Part shown: one piece after another, positions 1 through 8,543 of the stretch
Numbering within the stretch: position 1 is the first letter of the stretch
Layout of the letters: the number at the start of each line of letters is the position of its first letter
Assembly (NCBI GenBank): GCA_004292695.1
Contig: RDXV01000039.1
Coordinates: forward strand, 1-33,754
Reading direction: 5' to 3'
Source: Nostocales cyanobacterium
GTDB lineage: Bacteria; Cyanobacteriota; Cyanobacteriia; Cyanobacteriales; Nostocaceae
DNA: 33,754 nt
Program-made: the position numbers and the translations under genes
The notes under the pieces: model-generated
Told to the model about the DNA's origin: nothing
Database searches by the model: none
Seen by the model: the letters and a program-made list of their open reading frames with translations, nothing else

Positions 1-149
1 AACTGTCAACTGTCAACTGTCAACTGTCAACTGTCAACTGTCAACTGTCAACTGTCAACTGTCAACTGTCAACTGTCAACTGTCACCTGTCACCTGTCAA
101 CTGTCAACTGTCACCTGTCAACTGTCAACTGTCACCTGTCAACTGTCAC
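1..149. repeat. Heptamer tandem array (AACTGTC)n, STRR type
   Basis: About twenty head-to-tail copies of AACTGTC with some CACCTGTC variants run from the window edge to the base before the stop codon of the amino-acid-binding lipoprotein gene. Short tandemly repeated repetitive (STRR) heptamers of this kind are known from heterocystous cyanobacteria. The array probably continues to the left of the window. The unit is the reverse complement of the GACAGTT unit of the array at 30395-30694. Confidence 0.95.
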
Positions 150-1298
150 CTATCTAAAAGGAGGTGAATAAAGTAAACCCCCATTTGTAGATAATTGATT
201 TTGATTACGGGGAAGATTGAGTTGTGTTTGTTTACCTAAATTGCGATCATAAATTTCGCCATAATTGCCGACGTGTTTAACAATTCTGGCGGCAAAATCA
301 TTACTTAAACCTAAACCTTCTCCCAAATTTCCTTCCGTTCCTAAAAAACGTTTAATTTCTGGATCATTACTGTTAGCAAACTGGGCAATATTTTGGGAAT
401 TGATACCTAATTCTTCAGCTTTAATCAAAGCATAAACAGTCCATTTAACTGTGTCTCGCCATTGGGGATCACCTTTAGCAACGGCTGGGGCTAGGGGTTC
501 AGAAGAAAGTAACTCATCAAGAATGATATGATCATCTGGTTTGGGTAAAGTAGTCCGACGAGAAACCAAAGCGGAACGATCAGCGGTGATACCTTCACAG
601 CGACCTTCTGCATAAGTCGCAAAAGTAACATTAACATCTTCAAAAACCACAGATTTGTAAGTAATATTACGTTTCCGCATTTGGTCAGCTAAATTTTGTT
701 CAGTGGTTGTACCAGTTTGAGTACAGATAGCCTTACCTTGTAAGTCTTTGAGGGACTTGATCCCACTATTTTTGTTAACCATCATTCCTTGGCCATCATA
801 AAAAACCACTGGGGCAAAATCTAAACCTACAGAAGTATCACGGGATAAAGTCCAGCTAGTGTTACGACTGAGTAAATCCACTTCGCCGGTTTGTAATGCG
901 GTAAACCTTTCCTTAGAGTTAAGGTTACGAAATTCTACTGCATTGGGATCATCAAACACAGCCGCAGCTACAGCACGACAAACATCTACATCAATACCGC
1001 TATAGTTGCCATCTGTACCCACGAAGCTAAAACCAGGTAACTCACCACTGACACCGCAAACCAACTGGCCACGGGTTTTAACGATGGTGGCTGTGTTGCG
1101 AGAAACGGGTTTTGTGGAATTATTAGAATTATTTTCTGTTGAGTTAGAATCACTACCACAAGCTGAGAGGGTGAAAATGAAAGGTGCTAAAATGAGAGTT
1201 AGAAAAGATTTAAAAGATTTATGTGTATTCATGATTTGTGATTTTTGAAGGCTTTTTTTAACCTGGGTTTTCAACTCAGAACTAAAGTTTTGATTCAT
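150..1298 (-). CDS. Amino-acid ABC transporter substrate-binding lipoprotein (AapJ/BztA/NatF-like)
   Basis: Family 3 periplasmic binding protein that should capture amino acids for an ABC importer. A lipoprotein signal is visible: a hydrophobic stretch ending in the lipobox LSAC, with the lipidated Cys at residue 47 counted from the ATG at 1298. A Ser/Asn-rich linker follows, then the SBP_bac_3 domain from about residue 70, with the characteristic early segment GVSGELPGFS and SRNTSWTLSRD. Length fits the AapJ/BztA group; NatF of the Anabaena N-II transporter is the likely counterpart, but I cannot separate orthologue from paralogue here. Two starts are possible: ATG 1298, with AAGGA about 10 nt upstream, and ATG 1232, which gives a cleaner signal peptide but has no obvious ribosome site. 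No permease or ATPase gene is adjacent, so it is an orphan binding protein. Its stop codon abuts the heptamer array at 1-149. Confidence 0.88.
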   Translation of the reverse strand: MNQNFSSELKTQVKKSLQKSQIMNTHKSFKSFLTLILAPFIFTLSACGSDSNSTENNSNNSTKPVSRNTATIVKTRGQLVCGVSGELPGFSFVGTDGNYSGIDVDVCRAVAAAVFDDPNAVEFRNLNSKERFTALQTGEVDLLSRNTSWTLSRDTSVGLDFAPVVFYDGQGMMVNKNSGIKSLKDLQGKAICTQTGTTTEQNLADQMRKRNITYKSVVFEDVNVTFATYAEGRCEGITADRSALVSRRTTLPKPDDHIILDELLSSEPLAPAVAKGDPQWRDTVKWTVYALIKAEELGINSQNIAQFANSNDPEIKRFLGTEGNLGEGLGLSNDFAARIVKHVGNYGEIYDRNLGKQTQLNLPRNQNQLSTNGGLLYSPPFR

Positions 1299-1441
1299 AC
1301 TTCTTTCCTTCTACCTCCTGCCATTTGCCTTCTACCCTCTTGGTAAATTCAACCAACGAATACGATACATGAAAATCAATGTCCATTGCAGGTTAAACTA
1401 GGGTTGGTGAAAGTCGCGCCACCGTTCCTTATGAGGCTGAT

Positions 1442-1999
1442 ATGGGGGCTAATCTTAAACAAATAGCCAATTATTTAGATAACCTTGGCTGGGAATACCG
1501 CTTTGACGAAGAAGAAGACAGAATTATCACAGGTGTAGAAGCTGATCACCTAGAGGATTTTCTGATAGTTGTACAGTTGGATGAAGATGGAAAATTTTTC
1601 CGTGTCTTTGCACCACAAGTTTTAGCAGGAGTTAAAGAACATCCTTACAAAGCATCTATTCTTCAGACGATGTTGGCTATTTCCTGGGAAACTAAAATGT
1701 TGCAATGGGAGTATGATCCATCCGATGGTGAAATCCGCGCCATTATTGAATTTCCCTTAGAAGATTCAATTTTGACAGAGAAACAATTTAATCGTTGTCT
1801 GAGTGGATTAATCCAAGTGGTTGATAACATTGCTTTACCTCGTCTGAAACAAGTGATGGACACAGGAGAAGATCCCGGTAACATAGAATTAGGGGAAAGA
1901 CTCTTGTTGAGTATCCAAGAAGAAGCCCCAGGGTTACTCGATTTGTTAGAAAAAGCAATAGAAGCTCGTAAAAGACGGGGTAGCTCATCTGATGAGTAA
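1442..1999 (+). CDS. YbjN-like conserved cyanobacterial protein
   Basis: A 185-residue soluble, acidic protein. The N-terminal two thirds (about residues 5-140) resemble the YbjN/type III secretion chaperone-like fold: alternating short helices and strands, an early GWEYRFDEEEDRI segment and a helix-rich end. No catalytic motif, signal peptide or membrane segment is visible. The start ATG at 1442 has TGAGG 6-10 nt upstream. It reads in the same direction as the DUF3318 gene 78 bp downstream, so the two may be co-transcribed. The molecular function is not known; YbjN-type proteins are generally thought of as interaction or stress modules, and nothing here refines that. Confidence 0.8.
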   Translation: MGANLKQIANYLDNLGWEYRFDEEEDRIITGVEADHLEDFLIVVQLDEDGKFFRVFAPQVLAGVKEHPYKASILQTMLAISWETKMLQWEYDPSDGEIRAIIEFPLEDSILTEKQFNRCLSGLIQVVDNIALPRLKQVMDTGEDPGNIELGERLLLSIQEEAPGLLDLLEKAIEARKRRGSSSDE

Positions 2000-2077
2000 G
2001 CAGGAATATAACTGTAATAGCTATACTCCAAAGTGATAACCTCACTAATATAGAGAATTTTATAAAGGCTGGATTTT

Positions 2078-2722
2078 ATGACATCCTATACAACCTCCTC
2101 AGCCAAAGCGGAAATGAGTGAACTCCGGCGGTTGAAAAGCTTACTACCTCCTGAATTACAAAGTTGGGTGACAGTGGAAGGAACTACAGACGTAAGCCCG
2201 CCCCTGATTCGTTGTGAAGAAATTGGTAAAGATCAGGTAGAAATTCAGATTGACTTGGTGAAATGGGACGCTTTAGCAATGGATCAGCGGAATTTGCTGT
2301 TTTGGCATGAAGTGGCCAGAATTCAAAATGACACTATCCCTAAAGATGGTTGGGAAATGGCAGCACTGGCGATAGGTTTGGGTGGTGCTGTGGGCGAATT
2401 ATGGGTACAAGATGGTTTATTGCTGGTACTAGCTCTAGCACTTTGCGGTGTTTCCGGCTGGCGGTTATATCAGAAGAATAATGGAGAAAAGCAAATTAGG
2501 GAATTGCTGGATGCTGATGAAAAGGCGATCGCCCTAGCTACCCGCTTTGGTTACAGTCTCCCCAATGCTTACAAGAGTCTGGGTAGTGCTTTAAAAACTT
2601 TAATTGACACCACCCCCAGTAAACGCCAACGCTCTCGCTATGAAGCTAGACTTTCTGCCCTCAAGCGCAGCGCTAACAAGGCTAAAGCTAAGTCAAAATC
2701 TACAGATGAGGGTAGGTTTTAA
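2078..2722 (+). CDS. DUF3318 domain membrane protein
   Basis: A 214-residue conserved cyanobacterial protein matching DUF3318 by its overall pattern: an N-terminal segment with RRLKSLLPPELQSW near residue 17, a central hydrophobic region (about residues 92-127) that could make one or two membrane helices, and a basic, Lys/Ser-rich tail. The charged end ALKRSANKAKAKSKS is probably cytoplasmic. The start is ATG 2078 with an AAGGCTGGA ribosome-site-like stretch upstream. It probably forms an operon with the YbjN-like gene in front. A short G-rich repeat (GATGGGGT units) begins four bases after the stop. The function of DUF3318 is unknown; a membrane-anchored role is an inference from the hydrophobic segment only. 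Confidence 0.78.
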   Translation: MTSYTTSSAKAEMSELRRLKSLLPPELQSWVTVEGTTDVSPPLIRCEEIGKDQVEIQIDLVKWDALAMDQRNLLFWHEVARIQNDTIPKDGWEMAALAIGLGGAVGELWVQDGLLLVLALALCGVSGWRLYQKNNGEKQIRELLDADEKAIALATRFGYSLPNAYKSLGSALKTLIDTTPSKRQRSRYEARLSALKRSANKAKAKSKSTDEGRF

Positions 2723-2725
2723 GGA

Positions 2726-2829
2726 AGATGGGGAGTTGGGGTGATGGGGTGATGGGGAGAAGAGGAGAAAAATTAGTTCTTTATTATTCTGACTCCTCGA
2801 TCTCCTGACTCCTTGATCTCCTCGATCTC
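2726..2829. repeat. Short tandem repeats (GATGGGGT and CTCCTCGAT/CTCCTGACT units)
   Basis: The gap between two convergent genes is filled by short repeats: GATGGGGT-type units at 2726-2758 and CTCC(T/C)CGAT/CTCCTGACT units at 2791-2829. The second array runs directly into the stop codon of queE (complement of 2830-2832). The GGAGTCAGGAGAT motif, as read on the other strand, recurs at 6501-6552 and 22733-22797. Confidence 0.8.
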
Positions 2830-3627
2830 CTACAACTGATTCAACATTTTATGGGTTTGGGGAATTACCCGTACTTGTTTTACAAATTTTTTCATCAAGG
2901 CCTGCCATTCTAAAACTTGATCAGGGAGAGGTGCAATAACAGGCACTTCACTAAATTTTTGTGACTCTGTGAGTGGTGTAACTGGTTGCAGAAAGATGGG
3001 TATATTTTCGCTGACTTCTTTGATTAATATACCAGCTTGCTGCAATTCGCCAGGATCTGTCCTTTGAGAGACAATTATCTTGACAAAAATCTCTAAATTT
3101 GCATCAAAGCATTTTTGGAGAAATTGTTGATGTTCTGGCCAATGACTTTCACCACTTACACTAGGAATTTTCAGATCCATACCCACAGAGTCCAGGTAAG
3201 GAAGAATCATTTCTAACTGCTCTGGGCGATGTCCTCCGGTTTCCAAATAGATGGGTAACTTGGTGAGCGATCGCACTTCTGGCAAAAAATGAGCCAAAAA
3301 AGGGGCATGAAGAAGAGGCTCACCTCCAGTTAAGCTGATACTATCGTGTAAAGAAGGCAAATTTTGTCTTTCTACCCATTTGATTAAATCATTGCTAGAA
3401 ATAGGATTAGAGTAGGTTTCAAAATCTCTCAATCCAGGAGAACATTCTATCTGACAGTGAGAAGGTGCATTCCATGTATGGGCGCTATCGCAAAAGTGGC
3501 ATCGTAAGTCACAAATACCAAAGCGAATAAAAATTTGACGTGTCCCGACATTGAGTCCTTCCCCTTGAATAGCAGAAAAAACTTCAACCAGGCGTGCGGT
3601 AGGTTTGATTTGAGAGTTAGAAATCAT
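2830..3627 (-). CDS. 7-carboxy-7-deazaguanine synthase QueE (radical SAM)
   Basis: QueE converts 6-carboxytetrahydropterin to 7-carboxy-7-deazaguanine, the ring-contraction step of queuosine and preQ0 synthesis. The 265-residue product has the QueE-type N-terminus EVFSAIQGEG (residues 15-24) and the radical SAM cluster motif C-x3-C-x2-C at Cys39, Cys43 and Cys46 (CDLRCHFC). The SAM-contacting GGEP is at 101-104. Spacing fits the compact QueE architecture, although the region after the third Cys carries a moderately long insertion (residues about 50-85). The ATG at 3627 has no clear ribosome site, which is common in cyanobacteria. It is a single gene here; the other queuosine genes are not in the window. 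The 3' end abuts a tandem repeat. Confidence 0.93.
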   Translation of the reverse strand: MISNSQIKPTARLVEVFSAIQGEGLNVGTRQIFIRFGICDLRCHFCDSAHTWNAPSHCQIECSPGLRDFETYSNPISSNDLIKWVERQNLPSLHDSISLTGGEPLLHAPFLAHFLPEVRSLTKLPIYLETGGHRPEQLEMILPYLDSVGMDLKIPSVSGESHWPEHQQFLQKCFDANLEIFVKIIVSQRTDPGELQQAGILIKEVSENIPIFLQPVTPLTESQKFSEVPVIAPLPDQVLEWQALMKKFVKQVRVIPQTHKMLNQL

Positions 3628-3841
3628 GAGATGATAGATATAAGTGCTATGCTCAAAGGTATAGTGCGGTTATCCGTAGCAATTTGGTACAACAGCAAGT
3701 TAGTTTATTACTTCTTGTTCCATTGTGAATCTAATTAGTGATCTCTCATATTTGACCTAAAATCTAACTATTGGTTCATCACCTTACTTAAAAATAGCTA
3801 AGGTTTTCCAGGAAAAATTATGTTTGGCAGATTAAATATAA

Positions 3842-4891
3842 ATGGCAACTAAAGTGCATAGCTTCATGAGTAGCCAACCCACAGAAACCAATTTCCCAGT
3901 TACCCACCTGGAAAATACTGCAATAGTCCAGGTATCAGTGCGTTTGAGCGTGGTTGAGGCTGTTGGCTTTAAGCAAACCTGCCAAAACCTGCTCCAAGCT
4001 AATTCTCATCTTCAAAAAGTTATCATTGATTTTCAAAATACTATCTTTATGGATAGTAGCGGTTTGGGGGCTGTAGTCAATAATTTTAAAAATGCCCAGG
4101 AAAAAGGAATTGCATTCACTCTGTGTAATGTTACCCCTCAAGTAATGGCAGTATTAAATTTAACAGGATTAGATCAGGTATTCTCTATTGAGTCTTCTCA
4201 AAATATTGAAAGTGCAGCATCAGAAAATCAGGTAGAAAATCGGAAAGTAGCTACTCGGAAAACTGACCCCCTACCGGAAACACATCCCTCTGTGGCTTCT
4301 TGGATGAAAAGACTAATTGACATTGTGGGATCATTAGTAGGTTTAGTGATTACAGCATTTTTCTTCTTTCCCATTGCGATCGCCATCCAAATTAATGACC
4401 CAGGTCCGATTTTCTTTAAACAAATTCGTTGTGGGTGGATGGGTAAACGTTTTTATATTTGGAAATTCCGCTCTATGTGTGTGGATGCGGAAGCCAAAAA
4501 AGCCCAAGTGAAGAACCAAGTAGAAGGAGCATTCTTTAAAAATGAAAACGATCCCAGAATTACTAGAGTCGGTCGCTTTCTCCGGCGCACCAGTTTAGAT
4601 GAACTACCGCAATTTTGGAATGTTCTCAAAGGGGAAATGAGTTTAGTAGGTACAAGGCCACCTACCCCGGATGAGGTAGAAATATATGAAGTTCCAGAAT
4701 GGCAACGTTTAGACGTAAAACCGGGTATGACTGGAGAATGGCAGGTCAACGGCCGCTCAACAGTCCGCAGTTTTGAAGATGTGATAAGTCTAGATTTACA
4801 ATATCAAAAAAATTGGACTTTATTTTACGATTTAAAACTGATTCTCAAAACCATACTCATATTATTTCACAGAGACAGTGGTGCTGTTTAA
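3842..4891 (+). CDS. STAS domain fused to polyprenyl-phosphate sugar transferase
   Basis: Two-domain protein of 349 residues. Residues about 20-125 form a STAS domain like anti-sigma-factor antagonists, with the phospho-acceptor motif DSSGLG at 71-76. Residues about 154-349 form a bacterial sugar transferase (WbaP/WcaJ catalytic half). That half has a membrane helix (about 163-184), DPGPIFFKQ (186-194), the FRSM motif (209-212), SLDELPQ (251-257) and GTRPP (270-274). The enzyme should transfer a sugar-1-phosphate to undecaprenyl phosphate, starting an exopolysaccharide repeat unit at the inner membrane. The STAS half suggests control by a Ser kinase/phosphatase switch, which is an inference. 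ATG 3842 has no ribosome site. An overlapping 10-codon reading frame starts at 3820, behind a GGA, and ends across this start. ATG 3866 is an alternative start. The stop codon sits directly against a heptamer array. Confidence 0.9.
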   Translation: MATKVHSFMSSQPTETNFPVTHLENTAIVQVSVRLSVVEAVGFKQTCQNLLQANSHLQKVIIDFQNTIFMDSSGLGAVVNNFKNAQEKGIAFTLCNVTPQVMAVLNLTGLDQVFSIESSQNIESAASENQVENRKVATRKTDPLPETHPSVASWMKRLIDIVGSLVGLVITAFFFFPIAIAIQINDPGPIFFKQIRCGWMGKRFYIWKFRSMCVDAEAKKAQVKNQVEGAFFKNENDPRITRVGRFLRRTSLDELPQFWNVLKGEMSLVGTRPPTPDEVEIYEVPEWQRLDVKPGMTGEWQVNGRSTVRSFEDVISLDLQYQKNWTLFYDLKLILKTILILFHRDSGAV

Positions 4892-5041
4892 CAGTTATCA
4901 GTTATCAGTTATCAGTTATCAGTTATCAGTTATCAGTTATCAGTTAACAGTTATCAGTTATCAGTTATCAGTTATCAGTTATCACTGTTTACTGTTAACT
5001 GTTCACTGTTCACTGTTCACTGTTCACTGTCACCTGTCACC
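4889..5041. repeat. Heptamer tandem arrays (AGTTATC)n then (CACTGTT)n/(CACCTGT)n
   Basis: The stop codon of the sugar transferase is followed at once by about 13 copies of AGTTATC. These grade into GTTCACT/CACTGTT units and end with two CACCTGT units. Three related heptamers in one block suggest stepwise expansion and drift. The array lies between the stop codon and the hairpin terminator at 5060-5100, so it should be part of the mRNA 3' untranslated region. Confidence 0.93.
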
Positions 5042-5059
5042 TATTCTATGTGTGATTAA

Positions 5060-5100
5060 TTTACCCAAACTACAATAAATAGCTTTGGGTAAATTTTCTT
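5060..5100 (+). terminator. Rho-independent terminator of the STAS-sugar transferase gene
   Basis: A perfect 10-bp inverted repeat TTTACCCAAA (5060-5069) and TTTGGGTAAA (5084-5093) with a 14-nt loop is followed by TTTTCTT. The layout fits an intrinsic terminator for the upstream plus-strand gene, placed after the heptamer array. Confidence 0.7.
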
Positions 5101-5253
5101 GTGAGGATAAATTAAAAAATTTACGTAATCTTAATGAAAAGTAACTAACAAAAGACTGTATAACAAAATAATGTATTATACTGCAAGGTAGCATTAGTGA
5201 CAGATACTCTGTCTCAACCATTACAAAGACCAGGTAACTCTGACTAATTAGTT

Positions 5254-6555
5254 ATGCGGATTTTAATTTACTCCTATAATTACCACCCAGAACCTATCGG
5301 TATTGCCCCGCTAATGACTGAATTAGCAGAAGGACTGGTAAAGCGTGGACATCAAGTACGTGTTGTTACGGCTATGCCGAATTATCCTGAACGTCAAATT
5401 TATCAGGAATATCGCGGTAAATTCTATGTCACTGAACATAAAAATGGCGTTCATATTCAGCGTAGTTTTGTCTGGATTCGTCCCCAACCAAATCTATTAG
5501 ATCGAATCTTACTAGATGCTAGTTTTGTTGTCACCAGTTTTGTACCGGCGTTTATGGGTGACAGACCTGATGTAATTATTTTGACATCTCCATCTTTGCC
5601 TGTTTGTGTTCCTGCTACCTTGCTAGGATGGTTACGGCGCTGTCCAGTGGTTTTAAATTTACAAGATATATTACCTGAAGCAGCTATTCACGTTGGTTTG
5701 CTCAAAAACAAATTATTAATCAAAATATTTACATCTCTAGAAAAATTCGCCTACGCTTCCGCTACAAAAATCAGTGTTATTGCTGATGGGTTTGTAGAAA
5801 ATTTACTATCTAAGGGAGTAGAAGCCAGTAAAATAGTACAAATTCCCAACTGGGTTGATGTTGATTTTATCCAACCCTTACCCAAGGAAGATAACCATTT
5901 CCGTGCTACACATAACCTTGATAGTAAATTTGTGGTTTTATATTCTGGAAATATCGCTCTGACTCAAGGATTGGAAACTGTTGTTAAAGCTGCTGCTAAA
6001 CTCCGGGAAATTACAGATATTACCTTTGTGATAGTTGGTGAAGCTAAAGGTTTACAAAGATTACAACAGCAATGTTTAGACTTGGGAGCAGATAATGTTT
6101 TATTATTACCTTTTCAACCCCGTGAAGAATTACCACAAATGTTAGCAGCCGCAGATGTGGGATTAGTTGTACAAAAGAAAAATGTGATTTCTTTTAATAT
6201 GCCCTCAAAAATTCAAGTTATCTTAGCTAGTGGTAGAGCAATAGTAGGGTCTGTACCTGATAATGGTACAGCAGCAAGAGCGATTCAAAAAAGTAAAGGT
6301 GGAATTATTGTACCTCCAGAAGATGAACAAGCGTTAGCAGCAGCAATATTAGATTTATACCAAAACCCAGAGCAGGTAAAAACTCTGGGTGAAAATAGCC
6401 GTAAATATGCAATAGAACAATATGCCTTTGAACAAGCGCTAAATCAATATGAGGCACTTTGTGATTTATTAACAGCAGATGGTAAAGCTGTTATGGCAGA
6501 AGTCAGGAGTCAGGAGGGGCGAACGGCCGTTCGCCCGTACAGGAGTCAGGAGTAA
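5254..6555 (+). CDS. Glycosyltransferase family 4, WcaI-like
   Basis: Cytoplasmic GT-B glycosyltransferase that would extend a lipid-linked polysaccharide. The N-terminus is typical of WcaI: RILIYSYNYHPEPIG, then the helix LMTELAEGLVKRGHQVRVVT. The donor-binding half includes VVLYSGNIALTQGLE near residue 228 and the NMPSKI...SGRAIVGSVPDNGTAA region near 315-340. The preceding sugar transferase is in the same orientation, and both probably serve one exopolysaccharide pathway, although a terminator separates them. The last about 19 residues are not part of the family. They are encoded by GGAGTCA repeats and a 20-bp palindrome that entered the 3' end of the gene and supplied a new stop codon. 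The ancestral protein probably ended near residue 412. The start ATG at 5254 has no clear ribosome site. Confidence 0.88.
   Translation: MRILIYSYNYHPEPIGIAPLMTELAEGLVKRGHQVRVVTAMPNYPERQIYQEYRGKFYVTEHKNGVHIQRSFVWIRPQPNLLDRILLDASFVVTSFVPAFMGDRPDVIILTSPSLPVCVPATLLGWLRRCPVVLNLQDILPEAAIHVGLLKNKLLIKIFTSLEKFAYASATKISVIADGFVENLLSKGVEASKIVQIPNWVDVDFIQPLPKEDNHFRATHNLDSKFVVLYSGNIALTQGLETVVKAAAKLREITDITFVIVGEAKGLQRLQQQCLDLGADNVLLLPFQPREELPQMLAAADVGLVVQKKNVISFNMPSKIQVILASGRAIVGSVPDNGTAARAIQKSKGGIIVPPEDEQALAAAILDLYQNPEQVKTLGENSRKYAIEQYAFEQALNQYEALCDLLTADGKAVMAEVRSQEGRTAVRPYRSQE
6501..6552. repeat. GGAGTCA repeat interrupted by a 20-bp perfect palindrome
   Basis: Copies of AGGAGTC flank the perfect palindrome GGGCGAACGGCCGTTCGCCC at 6517-6536. 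The palindrome is strikingly GC-rich against the local AT-rich background and is a dispersed element type seen in Nostocales genomes (from memory). The whole block is in frame with, and translated as, the tail of the glycosyltransferase. Confidence 0.85.
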
Positions 6556-6603
6556 AACCCTCTTGTAGTAGGAATTTCATTATCAATGAAAACTCACACT
6601 GAA

Positions 6604-8319
6604 TTAAAACCGGAATGTGGTACGAAGGACTCCGGTATAAATAGTGTCGTTATTGCTGTTATGTTCTGGGTTGAAAATCACAATCAAACCAGGGGTAATG
6701 GAGAGATTACTATTAATTTGATAACGGTATAGTGCCTCTAGATGGTAGGAAGTATCACTATCTAAACGTCGGGGACTGGTTGCTGTGGGAACTGCTGGAC
6801 CAAAATCATTATTTGTGACTTTTGGCGGTTGACCAAAAATTATCCCTCCCAAGTTACCTTTTTTACCTAAATCTGGGAAACCTAGAGTTACAGCCCAGTT
6901 CCAAATGTCTGCTGTATCCCCGCTGTTGACATTAGCACCAGCATTATTTTCTGCGATCGCCTGAGTGTAACCCACCCAACCAGAAAATACAAATTGGGGG
7001 CTAAAACGATAGCTAGTTTGTAACCCATAATGATTAGCTGTAGTGTTAACTGGGTTAGTGGCGTTAGAGTTGAAGGGATTATTGGCAAAGGTGCTACCAT
7101 AAGCACCAGAAACTACAACATCACCATCATTGTTTGCACCTCTAAGATAGGAGTGTGCATAGGTCAAACCAACGGTTAAATTACTATTAGGTTGAAATGC
7201 TAGTTGTGCTAACGCTCCATAACTACCGTCAAATAAGCCTTTTCCCTCACTGGGATCATTAGCTCTTCTAGCTAGATAACCTCCAGATAAAGTAATTGTG
7301 TCACTCAATTTGAAGATAGCACTAACCCCAGAACCGATGTTGTTACCAGAACCTGTATTACTGGCACGGTAGATAGGAGAAAAGCGGCCAAACCGTGAAA
7401 CTGCACCTTGGGGTGCTGATGCTAACAGAGGGTTAATGGTGTTGAAGTTATCGTAAAATTCCCCACCAATAGCATCAACAATGACATTAATTTTGTCACC
7501 TACAGGAAAGCGATAAAACAGTTTACCCAAAACAACATTGTTTTCCGTATTTCCATCCCACCCGACGCGGGACATATTTGTACCTGTAACTGCTCCGCTA
7601 AATGCCGTGGTGTTGTTCGTTTCTAAGCGGGTAAATAATTGGTCTTTACCCGTAAAGCTAGTGAGTAAGTTGAGGCGGACGCGATTAGCAAAAATTGTAT
7701 TATCTTGTAAACGACTACCTCCTGCTCCATAGGCAGCAGTTTTAGCTGCATCTCTATTACTTGAGTTATCAATTGTACGCCACTGATCAGAGTTTAAGGC
7801 TCTGTCCTCACCAAACACACCTCCAGCAGTGAAAATAACTTCCCCACTTAATTTAGTAGTTGTGGAAAATTGCTCACTTTCTAACACTGCCGTTCGACTT
7901 TCTAAACTGTCCAACCTTCCCCGCAATTCTACTAACCCATCTGCATATTCCTGTTGTAATTTTTGCAGAGTTTCTAGGTCTTCTTTTTTGACAGCATCAG
8001 CTGTACTTGTGGCTATTAATTCTTGAACCCTGTTCAGACAAGCATTCAAGCCAGCAGCAAACTCATAGCGAGTCATAGCTCGATTACCACGGAAGCTACT
8101 GTTAGGGTATCCAGCAATACAACCATATCTCTCTACTAAAGATTGTAAAGCCTGAAAAGCCCAGTCTGTAGGTTGTACATCTGAAAGTTGGGAAACTGAT
8201 GTTACCTGTTCTAAAGTATCTTCTGTTTCTGGAGTCGGAGTTTGAGCCATCACAGCTATTGTACTTCCGGCAACCAGTAAAGGAGCTACCCAAAAGGAAT
8301 TTTGTACAAAATTAGACAT
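6604..8319 (-). CDS. SLH-domain OprB-type outer-membrane porin
   Basis: Cyanobacterial outer-membrane channel of the SomA/SomB-iron uptake porin type. I chose ATG 8319 (571 residues) over the upstream ATG 8451. It has GAGG just upstream and begins with a proper signal peptide ending near AVMAQ at residue 25. Residues 44-95 are an S-layer homology domain (SQLSDVQPTDWAFQAL...MTRYEFAAGLNACL) that would hold the peptidoglycan-linked polymer. Residues about 96-150 form a coiled coil, and about 155-571 form a beta-barrel rich in alternating aromatic/Gly strands and ending in Phe (TTFRF), the usual assembly signal. A perfect inverted repeat (8346-8368) sits 27-49 nt upstream of the start and is shared with the modA and nifH regions, so the porin may be induced with an oxyanion uptake programme. 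The substrate is unknown. Confidence 0.92.
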   Translation of the reverse strand: MSNFVQNSFWVAPLLVAGSTIAVMAQTPTPETEDTLEQVTSVSQLSDVQPTDWAFQALQSLVERYGCIAGYPNSSFRGNRAMTRYEFAAGLNACLNRVQELIATSTADAVKKEDLETLQKLQQEYADGLVELRGRLDSLESRTAVLESEQFSTTTKLSGEVIFTAGGVFGEDRALNSDQWRTIDNSSNRDAAKTAAYGAGGSRLQDNTIFANRVRLNLLTSFTGKDQLFTRLETNNTTAFSGAVTGTNMSRVGWDGNTENNVVLGKLFYRFPVGDKINVIVDAIGGEFYDNFNTINPLLASAPQGAVSRFGRFSPIYRASNTGSGNNIGSGVSAIFKLSDTITLSGGYLARRANDPSEGKGLFDGSYGALAQLAFQPNSNLTVGLTYAHSYLRGANNDGDVVVSGAYGSTFANNPFNSNATNPVNTTANHYGLQTSYRFSPQFVFSGWVGYTQAIAENNAGANVNSGDTADIWNWAVTLGFPDLGKKGNLGGIIFGQPPKVTNNDFGPAVPTATSPRRLDSDTSYHLEALYRYQINSNLSITPGLIVIFNPEHNSNNDTIYTGVLRTTFRF

Positions 8320-8345
8320 ATACCTCACACCTGAAAATCCAAGAT

Positions 8346-8380
8346 TTTTACCAAATGGGTTGGTAAAACTGCTATACCAA
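8346..8380. promoter_or_regulatory. Operator candidate, site 1 (porin promoter)
   Basis: Perfect inverted repeat TTTTACCAA (8346-8354), 5-nt spacer, TTGGTAAAA (8360-8368), with an additional TACCAA half site at 8375-8380. It lies immediately upstream of the porin start. The same architecture recurs at 8851-8886. Confidence 0.7.
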
Positions 8381-8543
8381 CTTAAATAAAATTTCACACC
8401 TGTACCCGTGATAAATACCGCAGTATTTACCAGTTTGAAGTCATAAAACAATTAGCTATTTAGTTGTAAAAAATTAAAAATTAAATCCCAATATTCATCG
8501 CAATATTCACCGCAGGAAAATCATTTGTTATTTAAAGACTTAG

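Noticed and set aside
1-149. CRISPR array or telomere-like repeat
   Set aside because: Units are 7 bp with no spacers, which excludes CRISPR; interior chromosomal location fits STRR repeats.
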